Assembly: GCA_964399625.1 (NCBI GenBank)
Contig: CAYNSB010000003.1
Span: 1 to 64,000, forward strand
DNA length: 64,000 nucleotides
Direction: 5' to 3'
Source of the DNA: CAYNSB01 sp964399625
GTDB taxonomy: Bacteria; Planctomycetota; Phycisphaerae; Phycisphaerales; UBA1924
Shown here piece by piece: positions 32,506 through 41,148 of the stretch. The stretch's first letter is position 1; the number at the start of each line of letters is the position of its first letter. Both the position numbers and the translations under genes were made by a program. The notes below the pieces were generated by a model. That model was given only the letters and a program-made list of their open reading frames with translations. It made no database searches and was not told where the DNA came from.

Positions 32506-33498
32506 ATGCCCACCGACTCGACCAATGCCAGCCCCGATGCCCACGCGGACGACCGCGCGACGCCCGAAGCGCCCAGCGCGGCGGCACCTCCGCGCGAGGG
32601 GCCCGCGCACACCACCTATCACTGTCCCGATTGCCACTACCCGCTGTGGGACCTGAAGGCGCGCCAGTGTCCCGAGTGTGGCCGGGGATTCCGCCCCAGC
32701 GAGTTCCGGTTCGTGCGCGGGGCCGTGCGGTTCAGGTGTCCGCACTGCGCCCAGGCGTACTACGGGATGGACGAGTACGGGCAGTTGGTGCCCCGCGCGT
32801 TCTCGTGCGTGAAGTGCGGGAACGCGATCGCGCAGGACGAGATGGTCGTGTCGCTGCGCGAGGATGTGGGCGAGGAACGGACGCGCGTCCATTCGCTGCC
32901 GTGGCTCTCGGGCGTCAACGTGAGCGGCACGAGGATCGGGTGGTTCAGGCGATGGCTGGGCACCGTGGAGTGGGGCATGACCAGCGGGCGCGCGTTGGGC
33001 GCCGAGCTGGCGCGGGACGCGCGCGCGAGCGTTCCGCGTGCGCTGGTGTTCGCGTGCGTGAACTCGGGCGGTGCGGCGCTCGCATGGATCGCGATGTTCA
33101 CTGTGCTCGTTCTCCTGGACTCGCGTGTTCTGAGCGTGTCGCGCGTGCTGGCCGAGCTGCGTTCGTTCGCCTCGCTGCTCGCGATCGCCGGCGTGACGGT
33201 GGTGGGCTATGTCGTGTGGGGGGTGCTGGCGCACCTTGTGCTGCTCATGCTCAACGGGGCCAAGCGGGGCATGGGCGCCACGGTCCAGGGCGTGCTGTAT
33301 TCCACCGCCGCAGCGTCGCTGATGGTGATCCCCGGCGCTGGTTTCTTCGCCTTGCCCATTGTGCCGATCTGGTCGTGCATCGCGGCTGTCGCGATCGTGA
33401 CGGGCGTGCACGGGATTCCGTGGTGGAAGGCGTTTGTGGCACTGATCGTGTGGGCGATCGTGGGCGGGATCATCGCCGCCGCGTTCATCATCCGATGA
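32506..33498 (+). CDS. Zinc-ribbon plus Yip1-like membrane protein
   Basis: A 330-residue protein with two zinc-binding modules in the N-terminal 110 residues: CPDC...CPECGRGF (about 40-63) and CPHC...CVKCGN (about 78-110). About five hydrophobic segments follow, including ARASVPRALVFACVNSGG, FASLLAIAGVTVVGYVVWG and GVLYSTAAASLMVIPGAG, in the same order as in the protein just upstream. CHYPLWDLKARQCPECG is a variant of the CxxCxYDLxG...CPECG ribbon found also at 27834 and 41673. It likely forms a complex with its neighbour. Function unknown. Confidence 0.7.
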   Translation: MPTDSTNASPDAHADDRATPEAPSAAAPPREGPAHTTYHCPDCHYPLWDLKARQCPECGRGFRPSEFRFVRGAVRFRCPHCAQAYYGMDEYGQLVPRAFSCVKCGNAIAQDEMVVSLREDVGEERTRVHSLPWLSGVNVSGTRIGWFRRWLGTVEWGMTSGRALGAELARDARASVPRALVFACVNSGGAALAWIAMFTVLVLLDSRVLSVSRVLAELRSFASLLAIAGVTVVGYVVWGVLAHLVLLMLNGAKRGMGATVQGVLYSTAAASLMVIPGAGFFALPIVPIWSCIAAVAIVTGVHGIPWWKAFVALIVWAIVGGIIAAAFIIR

Positions 33499-33992
33499 GC
33501 AATCCCCCGGGCGCGCCATTGCGCCGGGCCGGGGGTGGGATCGGGAGCTCGCGGGGCGAGGGGGCCGCGCCGGCGTCGGGCCGGCGTGAGGAGAAACGGG
33601 CCCCGTCGTTGGGCGCGAGGTTCCCGGGAGAGACGTGATGTCGCCCCTCTCCGCGCGGACGCACGCTGGGCGTGCCCCGGGGGCAAATCCGTGAGACCCA
33701 AACTCGGATTGAACAAAGGTCCGGGGAGCACCCACCCGGAGAGCCCCCGGCGAGGGCCGGGGAACAGAAGCAAGAGAAGGAACCGGCGGGCGTGGGCGCG
33801 AACAGGTCGGGCGTGTCGCGAGCCGGGCTCCGCCTCAGTATCCGTCGCCGGCGGCCTGTCGGTTTCACCCGGCGCGTGACAAGATCGCGCGAATGGGGCG
33901 CGGTGTGGGGCGTCTGGGGCGTTTTCCGGATCGCGCCCGGGGCGTTGAGGGTCGCGATTTCGGTAGACTGCCCCGCTCGGAGGAAGGCGACC
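33499..33992. other. 494-bp intergenic region without a recognised gene
   Basis: I see no credible protein gene: open frames here are Arg/Pro-rich artefacts of high GC. The region begins with an imperfect hairpin (CCCCCGG at 33504-33510 pairing with CCGGGGG at 33529-33535) that could end transcription of the Yip1-like pair, although no T-run follows. Further inverted repeats are AATCCG...CGGATT (about 33687-33711) and CCCCGGC...GCCGGGG (about 33745-33761). A TAGACT -10 element (33964-33969) serves the next gene. A structured RNA is possible; RNase P, tmRNA and SRP signatures were looked for and not found. Confidence 0.35.
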
Positions 33993-35054
33993 ATGACCCA
34001 CGACATGACCAGGCGTGCCGCGCTGCGGATCGGCGGGGCGGGACTGCTCGCGGCGATGGCCTCGGGCTGTGCGACGAGCACCGGCACAACCCGCTCGGGC
34101 GCGAGCGCCCGGGCCGGCGAGGGCACGCGCCGACGCCTGTGCCGCATCGCCCACATGACGGACATGCACGTGCAGCCGGAATTGGCGGCGGGCGAGGGGA
34201 TGGCGACGGCGTTCCGCCACGTCGCGGGCCTGAGCGACAAGCCCGACCTCATCATCACCGGCGGGGACACGGTGATGGACTCGATGGACCAGGACCGTGC
34301 GCGCACGCAGACGCAGTGGGACCTGTGGCACAAGGTGGCGCGCGACGAGGCGCCGCTGCCCATCCGCTCGTGCATCGGCAACCACGACGTGTGGGGGTGG
34401 AACAAGTCCAGGAGCAAGACCACGGGGAGCGAGGCCAAGTGGGGCAAGGGGTGGTCGGTGGACGCGCTCAAGCTCGACGAGCGGTACTACGCCTTCGATC
34501 TGCCCAGGCGCGCCGGTGGTGGGGCCGGTGGTGGGGCCGGCGGTGGGGCTGGTGGTGGGGCGGGGGGGTGGCGCTGCATCGTCCTCGACAGCATCCATCC
34601 CTTGGGCGAGGGGTACACGGGCAAGCTCGATGACGCGCAGAAGGACTGGCTCGCGCGCGAGTTGCGCGACACCTCGGCCCGCGACCCGAACGGGCACATC
34701 CTCATCGTCTCGCACATCCCGATCCTTTCGGCGTGCGTGTTCTTCGACACGAAGAAGGACGCGCCGCGGAACAAGGAAGTCTCCGGCGGGCTGATGCACG
34801 AGGACTGTGCGGAGCTGTACCGCCTCTTCGCCAAGCATCCGCAGGTGCGCGCGTGCCTGTCGGGGCACATCCACCAGCTCGACCGCGTGGAGTTCAACGG
34901 CGTGACGTACCTGTGCGATGGGGCCGTCTGCGGCGCGTGGTGGAAGGGTCGCCACGTGGACTGCGACGAGGGGTACGCACTCATCGACCTCTACGACGAT
35001 GGCAGCGTGGAGCGCCAGTACACGACATACGGGTGGAAGGCGCGCCAGGGGTAG
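33993..35054 (+). CDS. Tat/lipoprotein-signal calcineurin-like metallophosphoesterase
   Basis: A 353-residue protein starting ATG 33993, behind GGAGGAAGG. The N-terminus MTHDMTRRAALRIGGAGLLA carries a twin-arginine signal and a possible lipobox ending ASGC (Cys28). The metallophosphoesterase motifs are all visible: HMTDMHVQ (D-x-H), GGDTVMDS, GNHDVWG, SHIPIL and SGHIHQ. A Gly/Ala stretch of four GGGA units (34515-34562, a 12-bp tandem repeat) is inserted between the GNHD block and the C-terminal half. It probably works outside the cytoplasm on a phosphate ester of unknown identity. Confidence 0.85.
   Translation: MTHDMTRRAALRIGGAGLLAAMASGCATSTGTTRSGASARAGEGTRRRLCRIAHMTDMHVQPELAAGEGMATAFRHVAGLSDKPDLIITGGDTVMDSMDQDRARTQTQWDLWHKVARDEAPLPIRSCIGNHDVWGWNKSRSKTTGSEAKWGKGWSVDALKLDERYYAFDLPRRAGGGAGGGAGGGAGGGAGGWRCIVLDSIHPLGEGYTGKLDDAQKDWLARELRDTSARDPNGHILIVSHIPILSACVFFDTKKDAPRNKEVSGGLMHEDCAELYRLFAKHPQVRACLSGHIHQLDRVEFNGVTYLCDGAVCGAWWKGRHVDCDEGYALIDLYDDGSVERQYTTYGWKARQG
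34515..34562 (+). repeat. 12-bp tandem repeat x4 encoding (GGGA)4
   Basis: Four near-identical copies of GGTGGTGGGGCC lie in frame inside the metallophosphoesterase gene. Because the unit is 12 bp, copy-number change would only lengthen or shorten the Gly/Ala linker. The strand is G-rich, with GGGG runs. Confidence 0.8.
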
Positions 35055-35086
35055 GCGCGGATCAGCGCTGCGGGCGCGGACGTTCC

Positions 35087-35092
35087 TACGCT
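35087..35092 (+). promoter_or_regulatory. TACGCT -10 element, leaderless-type, for 35098
   Basis: TACGCT ends five bases before ATG 35098; no Shine-Dalgarno site is present. Confidence 0.45.
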
Positions 35093-35097
35093 CGCGC

Positions 35098-35631
35098 ATG
35101 AGGCTCACGCTGCCCGACACGGACCGGTTTCTCTCGCGCACGCCGGGCGTGCTTGGCGCGCTGGTGCGGGGGCTTGGCAAGGAGTGGACGCACGCGGACT
35201 ACGGCTCGGGAACCTGGAGCGCGGCGGAGGTCGTGGCGCACCTGATCCACGCGGAGCGAACGGACTGGATACCTCGGGCTCGAATCATCCTTGAGCACGG
35301 CGACTCGCGCCCGTTCGACGCGTTCGATCGAAACGGGCACGCAACGCTCATGCGACACTCGCTCGATGAGCTGCTCGATCTTTTTGCGCGCGAGCGTGCG
35401 GCGAGCCTCGCGGAGTTGCGACGCCTCGTCACGAGCGAGGCGGACCTGGACCGCCCGGGGACGCATCCAGCCCTTGGGCGCGTGACGCTGCGCAACCTGC
35501 TGGCGACGTGGACGGTGCACGACCTGAACCACATCGCGCAGATGTGCAAGGCGATGGCGTACCAGTGCAAGGGCGAGGTGGGGGCGTGGGAGGCGTACCT
35601 GTCGATCCTGTCGCCGCCGAACCCGCGGTGA
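35098..35631 (+). CDS. DinB-like metal-binding protein
   Basis: A 177-residue four-helix-bundle protein of the DinB/YfiT superfamily. The putative metal triad is His in AEVVAHLIHAERTDW (about 47) and the two His in WTVHDLNHIAQM (about 141-145). GTWSAAEVVAHL is a typical DinB helix 2. Bacterial relatives include bacillithiol transferases and other thiol S-transferases, but most are uncharacterised. It lies between the metallophosphoesterase and trpS, each with its own -10 element. Confidence 0.8.
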   Translation: MRLTLPDTDRFLSRTPGVLGALVRGLGKEWTHADYGSGTWSAAEVVAHLIHAERTDWIPRARIILEHGDSRPFDAFDRNGHATLMRHSLDELLDLFARERAASLAELRRLVTSEADLDRPGTHPALGRVTLRNLLATWTVHDLNHIAQMCKAMAYQCKGEVGAWEAYLSILSPPNPR

Positions 35632-35651
35632 GAGGCCGCGGAGCGCGTTCC

Positions 35652-35657
35652 TACCCT
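35652..35657 (+). promoter_or_regulatory. TACCCT -10 element, leaderless-type, for trpS
   Basis: TACCCT ends eight bases before ATG 35666, in the 34-bp gap after the DinB-like gene; no Shine-Dalgarno sequence is present. Confidence 0.4.
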
Positions 35658-35665
35658 CGCGGGCC

Positions 35666-36754
35666 ATGACAACGCTCGCCGCACCCCACAGCGCCGCCTC
35701 CAAGCCCCGCATCCTCACGGGCGACACGCCCACCAGCACTGGGCTGCACCTGGGGCACTACGTCGGTTCGCTCGAGAACCGTCTGGCGCTGCAGGACCAG
35801 TACGACTGCTACTTCCTGATCGCCAACGTGCACGCCTTCACGACGCTCGCGGACAAGCCCGCGGACATTCGCGCCAACACGATCGGCATCGTCAAGGACT
35901 GGCTCGCGGTGGGGCTCGATCCCGAGCGCTCCACGTTCGTGCTCCAGAGCGAGATCCCCGCGATCGCGGAGCTGACGTTCCTTTTCGCGATGCTGCTGCC
36001 CTTCAACAAGGTGATGCGCAACCCGACGCTCAAGACGGAGATCGAGAGCAAGGGCCTTGGCGATCACTACTCGTTCGGGTTCCCGATGTACGCCGTGGGC
36101 CAGTGCGCGGACATCCTGACGTTCCGCCCGGAGCTTGTGCCCGTGGGCGAGGACCAGGAGGCGCACATCGAGATGTGCCGGGACGTGGCGCTGAAGTTCA
36201 ACCAGATGTACTGCGCCGTGGGCAATCGCGTGGAGCCCAAGGACCACGTGAAGGCCGGCGGGCTCTTTCCGATTCCTGCGGCGAAGGTGGGGCGGGTCGC
36301 GCGCCTGGTGGGCACGGACGGCAAGAACAAGATGTCCAAGAGCCTGAACAACGCGATCTTCCTGTACGACAGCGAGAAGCAGGTGCAGAAGAAGATCAAC
36401 GGCATCGTGACGGGGCGGACCTCGCCGACGAGCCCGATCGACCCCGCGAGCCCGCTGGTGCAGTACATCGAGGCGTTCCTCCCGCGCGAGCGGGCCGACG
36501 AGATCAAGTCGATGTACGCGACCGGCAAGGAAGTGATGGACGGGCACATCAAGGCCGAGGTGGGCGCGGCGATCAACGCGCTGATCGAGCCGATGCGCCA
36601 GCGCCGCGCCAAGCTCGAGGGCGAGCAGGGCGAGTCGATGGTGCAGGACGTGATCCGCACCGGCGTGAAGCGCGCGAACATCGTCGCGGAGGAGACGCTC
36701 TACGAGGCGAAGAAGGCGATGAAGATCGAGTTTGGGAGGAGGACGATCGGGTAG
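35666..36754 (+). CDS. trpS: Tryptophan--tRNA ligase
   Basis: A 362-residue class Ic synthetase. The N-terminal TGDTPTSTGLHLGHYVGSLE contains the HIGH-type motif (HLGH, about 28-31). Further blocks are YDCYFLIANVHAFTT, FNKVMRNPTLKTEIES, GFPMYAVGQCADIL with the Trp pocket, VPVGEDQEAHIEMCRDVA, and KMSKSLNNAIFLYDS (KMSKS near 222). It charges tRNA-Trp. It is not linked to other trp genes, although trpC lies 14 kb away. The TAG stop also forms part of a TAGACT -10 element for the next gene. Confidence 0.96.
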   Translation: MTTLAAPHSAASKPRILTGDTPTSTGLHLGHYVGSLENRLALQDQYDCYFLIANVHAFTTLADKPADIRANTIGIVKDWLAVGLDPERSTFVLQSEIPAIAELTFLFAMLLPFNKVMRNPTLKTEIESKGLGDHYSFGFPMYAVGQCADILTFRPELVPVGEDQEAHIEMCRDVALKFNQMYCAVGNRVEPKDHVKAGGLFPIPAAKVGRVARLVGTDGKNKMSKSLNNAIFLYDSEKQVQKKINGIVTGRTSPTSPIDPASPLVQYIEAFLPRERADEIKSMYATGKEVMDGHIKAEVGAAINALIEPMRQRRAKLEGEQGESMVQDVIRTGVKRANIVAEETLYEAKKAMKIEFGRRTIG

Positions 36755-36790
36755 ACTGCTCGTGCGGGCTTCAACGCGAGGGAGCGATCC

Positions 36791-37588
36791 ATGAGCGAGA
36801 ACTGGATGCCCATCCTGAGACACGACGAGTCGGGCCCACGCTCGTTGATGACTAATGTGCGGTTCCGCGACGAGGGGAGTTCGCCGGACCCGACAAGGCC
36901 TCTTGCCGTTTGCGTTAATCTTCCGTTTCAAAATCCAGATGATCACGGGATGGGCGAGACGTCGGAGATGGAACTCATCGATCGGGAGATCGACAGGCTG
37001 GCTCTGCGGATTCTCTCCGAGGCCTCGGGCGTGTATGTCGGGCGTGTCCGTGGGCAGGGGCGAGTGCGCCTCTGGTTCTACGCACCAGAGAGTTCACAGC
37101 ACGCGATCGAGACTCTTGCGCGAGCCGCCTTCAAGTCGCGGGTGATCGGCTTCGAGATTCACCGAGATCCCCAGTGGTCGAACTACCAAGCGATGCTCCC
37201 GAGTGATGACGAGCATCAGCGAGTAATGGACCAGATGGTGATCAATCAGCTCGCGCAGCATGGCGACCCGCTCAGTGTGCCGCGAGATGTCCAGCACTTT
37301 GCGTATTTTGGCGACGACGCATCAGCTCGGCAGTTCGCCGATAAACTCAAAATGGAGGGATTTCGCATCACGATCGAGGAGGCAGCCGAACCCGCGCCCG
37401 GCGCCGAGATCTGCGTGATCGCGAATCGCGACGACCCCGCGACGCCCGAGGCCATAATGCCCATCACGAGCCGCCTGCTCGCGCTCGCCAAGGAGCACGG
37501 CGGCGTTTATGACGGGTGGGAGGCCCAACTCATCAGGAAGCGTGGCGGGCTCGCGGGGCTCGTGTCGAGGCTCATCGGACGCCGGTAG
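36791..37588 (+). CDS. DUF695 protein with C-terminal RraB-like domain
   Basis: A 265-residue soluble protein. The N-terminal half (about 1-145) looks like DUF695: WMPILRHDESGPRSLMTNV, RPLAVCVNLPFQNP, VGRVRGQGRVRLWFYAPES. The C-terminal half (about 150-255) matches the ribonuclease E inhibitor RraB pattern: DDEHQRVMDQMVINQLAQHG, VQHFAYFGDDASARQFADKL, EGFRITIEEA, then MPITSRLLALAKEHGGVYDGWEA. This domain pair recurs in bacteria; an RNase-regulating role is inferred only from the name-giving family. Parts of the gene (36830-37400) are lower in GC than the surroundings. Confidence 0.75.
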   Translation: MSENWMPILRHDESGPRSLMTNVRFRDEGSSPDPTRPLAVCVNLPFQNPDDHGMGETSEMELIDREIDRLALRILSEASGVYVGRVRGQGRVRLWFYAPESSQHAIETLARAAFKSRVIGFEIHRDPQWSNYQAMLPSDDEHQRVMDQMVINQLAQHGDPLSVPRDVQHFAYFGDDASARQFADKLKMEGFRITIEEAAEPAPGAEICVIANRDDPATPEAIMPITSRLLALAKEHGGVYDGWEAQLIRKRGGLAGLVSRLIGRR

Positions 37589-37594
37589 AGCGAG

Positions 37595-39766
37595 TCAGGG
37601 CTGTGCCGTGCGCGTGCCCATCGCCTCGATTACCGTGCGAGCCCGATCATCGATCCACCGCCGGAGTTCCTCGGGCTTGGGGCCTTTGGGCGGCGGGTTG
37701 CCCGTGTCGATCGCACGCTGGAGCGCGACGAGTTCCTCGGCGTAGCGACAGACCTCGGCGATCGTGCCCGCCTGCTCGCCCAACCACGACTCGCCGCGGA
37801 CGGGCCCGCCAAAGCCGATCTCGCCGAGGATCGTGCCCGCGCCGCGATCGCCCGCGTGCGCGTGGTGCTCGTGCGCCAGGCGACCCATCAGCAGCGCCGG
37901 CGCGTGCCGCTCGCGGAGACGCTTGAGCGCCGAGGCCGACGCGGGCGCATCGCCCTCGAGCGTGAGGCGTGTCGCCTCGGCGGCCTCCTTTGCGATGCCC
38001 TCGGCGATCGCCAGGCGCGCCTCGACGCCCAGCTCCCATGCGCCCCAGCCCTGCATCGCTGCCAGCGCGGGCGTGGGAGCGCGGTCCTTGGCGGGCACGG
38101 CGGGGGCGAGCGCGTCGAGCGTGCCCAAGAGCTCCCGCAGCGCGTCCAGGCGCGCGATGTCCTCGGGCGCGGGCGTGCCGCCCTTGCGCAGCGTCTCGAG
38201 CCACGCGTCGCGCCGGGCGATGATCTCGGAACGCAGCGCCCCGGTGCGTCCGCCGGTGAGCGCGTCCCACGCGGCGCGATCGGGGTCGCCCGCGCCCAGG
38301 GCGAGCGCGCTCTGCAGGCTGGGCTCGCCGGGCATGGTGAGGAAGCGATCGAGCGATTCGAGGAGCGTGCGCAGGGCGAGCGTCGCCTCGGGCGCGCGAT
38401 CCGGGCGTGCCAGTTCCTGTCCGATCTTGAGCACCCGATCGGCGAGGCGCGCGTAGGGCGCGGTGACCTGGGGCTCGGCAGCGCCCTTGCCCGGCGGCGC
38501 GGCGCTCAGGCGCGCGAATCGCTCCAGCAGGCGCAGGTCCTCCAGGGCCCGGCGCTGCGCGCCCAGCGGCGTGAGCAGGGCGGGGTCGGCGATCGAGTCG
38601 GGCGTGCGGATGGCGTCGGGCAGCACGACGAGCAGCGGGCCCTCGCCCGCGCGGAGCGATTGCACGAGCGCGCGCCACGCGGGGCGGTACTGGCGGGCCA
38701 GACCCTTCTCGTCGATCAGCACGGGCGTGACGGGTTCGAGAAGCGAGCGGGCGCGACGAAGGTGCTCGAGCGTCGCGCCCGAGGTCGCGGTGGGCACGAT
38801 CTCGGCGAGCGAGGACCGCGCCTTGCCGGCCGCGGCGTCGGCGCCCAGGCGCGCGCCCGCGCGGACGAGCTCGCTCCAGGCGGCGAGTCGATCGACCAGC
38901 AGCAGCGCGGCGTCGCGATCCGTGGCGGAGGCAAGACGCGGGATCGCGAAGAGCAGCGCGCCCCCCGCCGCAGACGCGGGCGCATCGGGCAGCCACGCGG
39001 GGCGATTCGCCAGCACCTCGGCGGAGCGCGCGATAGCCCTTCGCAGGTGGCGCGCCGCGGGCCAGGAGGGCGAGTGATCATCGACCTCCGCGATGAGCGC
39101 GAGCGCGGGCTCCGCGGCGGCGCGCGCATCAGCGCTGACTCCGGGAATCTTGGAAAGCGTCCCGCGGATCGACTCGACGCCGGGCACATCGCCCTCGGGC
39201 TTGTCGGCGTCGCTCGCCTCGGGCCAGCCCGTGGGCGTGGCGTTCGCCGCGCGGGAGAGCACGGAGAGCGAGTCGCGCACGGCCCGCCACGGATCGGCCG
39301 TGGCATTCTTCAGTGCGGCGCGGGCGCCGTCGCAGTCGGACGCGAGCAGGCGCAGCGCCACCGCCCGCGCGTCCGCGTCGTCCCCGGCGAGCGCGCCGAT
39401 CGACGCGTCGAGCTCGTCCAGCCCGCGCACGATCGTGCGCGCGAGCACGACGCGGATCGATCCCGTTTCGCCCATCGCCTCGCCGGATTCGAGAAGGTCC
39501 GCCGCGAGCGAGCGCATCGCCGCGCGTGCCGCGCCCGCGTCATCGGGCGATTCGCGGGCGATCCGCTGGGCCTCCAGACGCATCGCCTGGGCCAGGGCCG
39601 GGGCGCCCAGCCCGCTGCCCGGCGCGGGGGCGGACGCGGGCGGACGAAGGTCCAGCGTCGCCTGCGCTGGGGCCCACGGCGCGATCATGCCCACGCCCAG
39701 GAACGACGCGATGAACGCCAGCCGCGTGGCGAGGGCGGGCGCGGAGTTTGAAGGAGCGGTGGTCAT
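37595..39766 (-). CDS. Large secreted alpha-helical protein of unknown function
   Basis: A 723-residue protein whose start ATG 39766 overlaps the stop of the glycosyltransferase gene (ATGA). A signal peptide (LAFIASFLGVGMIAPWAPAQA) is followed by about 690 Ala/Arg/Glu-rich, mostly helical residues without cysteines of note or recognised domains. Segments such as RSLLEPVTPVLIDEKGLARQ and LRLLERFARLSAAPPG suggest stacked helical repeats. Translational coupling with a GT4 glycosyltransferase suggests shared regulation, not necessarily shared function. Sequence further upstream in the same frame (to 39874) is rejected as start because it overlaps the glycosyltransferase. Confidence 0.7.
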   Translation of the reverse strand: MTTAPSNSAPALATRLAFIASFLGVGMIAPWAPAQATLDLRPPASAPAPGSGLGAPALAQAMRLEAQRIARESPDDAGAARAAMRSLAADLLESGEAMGETGSIRVVLARTIVRGLDELDASIGALAGDDADARAVALRLLASDCDGARAALKNATADPWRAVRDSLSVLSRAANATPTGWPEASDADKPEGDVPGVESIRGTLSKIPGVSADARAAAEPALALIAEVDDHSPSWPAARHLRRAIARSAEVLANRPAWLPDAPASAAGGALLFAIPRLASATDRDAALLLVDRLAAWSELVRAGARLGADAAAGKARSSLAEIVPTATSGATLEHLRRARSLLEPVTPVLIDEKGLARQYRPAWRALVQSLRAGEGPLLVVLPDAIRTPDSIADPALLTPLGAQRRALEDLRLLERFARLSAAPPGKGAAEPQVTAPYARLADRVLKIGQELARPDRAPEATLALRTLLESLDRFLTMPGEPSLQSALALGAGDPDRAAWDALTGGRTGALRSEIIARRDAWLETLRKGGTPAPEDIARLDALRELLGTLDALAPAVPAKDRAPTPALAAMQGWGAWELGVEARLAIAEGIAKEAAEATRLTLEGDAPASASALKRLRERHAPALLMGRLAHEHHAHAGDRGAGTILGEIGFGGPVRGESWLGEQAGTIAEVCRYAEELVALQRAIDTGNPPPKGPKPEELRRWIDDRARTVIEAMGTRTAQP

Positions 39767-41082
39767 GGAGTCGGGGACGATTTTGCGCCCGAAGCGCGGG
39801 CGAGCCCAAGGGCGCGAGCATACACGCGCTCGAGATCCTTCACCATCGTCGCGGCGCTGAATCGTTCCCGGCACAGCTCGCGCCCCCGCTCACCCAGGCG
39901 GGCCCGCAGGGGCGGATCATCCGCCAGGGCGAGGATCGCCCGCCCGAGCCCCGCGCGATCGCCCGTGCGCACCAAGCGCCCCGTGACACCCTCGATGCAC
40001 GCCTCGCCCGTGCCGTCGCAGTCGTACGCGACGACGGGCACCGCCGAGAGCAGGGCCTGTGGGACGGTGCGCGGCAGCCCCTCGCGATAACTCGGGTGCG
40101 CGAGGATGTCCATCGCGCGCACCAATCCCGGAATCCGCTCGGGCGGCACCAGCCCCGTGCAGATGACGGAGCGCTCGAGCCCCATGTCGTGCACACGCCG
40201 CATGAGACGCTCGCGCCACCACCCATCGCCGACCCACAGCAGCTTGAGCGTGGGGCGCGAGCGCAGCGTGTCGCCCAGCGCATCGAGCAGGTCGTCGTGC
40301 CCCTTGTGCTGGGCGAGGCGCGCGATGGTGCCGACGACGATGTCCGACGGCTCAAGCCCGAGTGAGCCGCGGATCTCGCCGCGCGATTGCCCCGGCGCCG
40401 CGTGCAGGAAGGGCTCGACCTCCATGCCCGAGTAGACCGTCGCGTACTGCTCTGGGCGCCCGATGCGCTTCGCGAGGAAAAGCTTGGTCATCGCGTCGGC
40501 GACGGAGACGAAGAGGTGGCAGTGTTTCGCGGCGCGGCGCTCGGCGAGCACGTACGCGTGGTTGACGAGCGCGATCTTCGCGCGTCGCAGGGGCGAGCCC
40601 TCCATGGGCATGAAGGGCGGGCCGTGGATCGTGTGGACGATGCCGGGCAGGTACGGGCCGATCTCCGCGTGACCAAGGACGATGTCGCCCTTCTCATCGA
40701 GCCAGGAACCGATCTCCTGCGGCTCGGGGGAGCTGACGCGCCACGCCGCGATGCGCCCGAGGATCCCCGCCTTGCTGCTGTGCGTGTGCACGATGTCCGG
40801 GCGAAGGTCGCGGATGAGCATGCGCAACTGCCCGAGCGCTCGCCTATCGCGGCGGGGGCTCACCTCGCGGCACAGGTCGGGCACCTCGTGCGTCTTGATC
40901 CCGCGCCCGTCGCTCGTGCGAAACGAGGCGACGCGCTCGAGCATCGACCCCTCGGGCCCATAGATCGGGCCGAAGGCGAGGTGCACCTCGTGCCCGAGGC
41001 GCGCCTGCCCTTCGCAGGAGAGGACGGTGTTCTCCTGCGATCCGCCGAGGATCAGGCGGGTGCTGATGTGGAGGATGCGCAT
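39763..41082 (-). CDS. GT4 family glycosyltransferase
   Basis: A 439-residue GT-B enzyme. The N-terminus MRILHISTRLILGGSQENTV has the Gly-rich acceptor-side loop. The C-terminal Rossmann half contains VVGTIARLAQHKGHDDLLDA and the donor-binding EGLPRTVPQALLSAVPVVAYD (E-x7-E-type region, about 330-350), then GVTGRLVRTGD. These are typical of family GT4, which retains anomeric configuration and uses a nucleotide-sugar donor. The acceptor is unknown; likely targets are surface polysaccharides or glycans. It is coupled by ATGA overlap to the secreted protein downstream. Confidence 0.9.
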   Translation of the reverse strand: MRILHISTRLILGGSQENTVLSCEGQARLGHEVHLAFGPIYGPEGSMLERVASFRTSDGRGIKTHEVPDLCREVSPRRDRRALGQLRMLIRDLRPDIVHTHSSKAGILGRIAAWRVSSPEPQEIGSWLDEKGDIVLGHAEIGPYLPGIVHTIHGPPFMPMEGSPLRRAKIALVNHAYVLAERRAAKHCHLFVSVADAMTKLFLAKRIGRPEQYATVYSGMEVEPFLHAAPGQSRGEIRGSLGLEPSDIVVGTIARLAQHKGHDDLLDALGDTLRSRPTLKLLWVGDGWWRERLMRRVHDMGLERSVICTGLVPPERIPGLVRAMDILAHPSYREGLPRTVPQALLSAVPVVAYDCDGTGEACIEGVTGRLVRTGDRAGLGRAILALADDPPLRARLGERGRELCRERFSAATMVKDLERVYARALGLARASGAKSSPTP

Positions 41083-41148
41083 GGAGGCGGATTGTTGACG
41101 GGCGAGCCGCAGCTGGAAATCGCGGGGCCGACCCGATCCGACGCGGCA

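Noticed and set aside
33590..33630. RNase P RNA-like phrase GAGGAGAAACGGGCCCC
   Set aside because: It only loosely resembles the conserved GAGGAAAGTCCGGGC, and the other conserved regions are absent.
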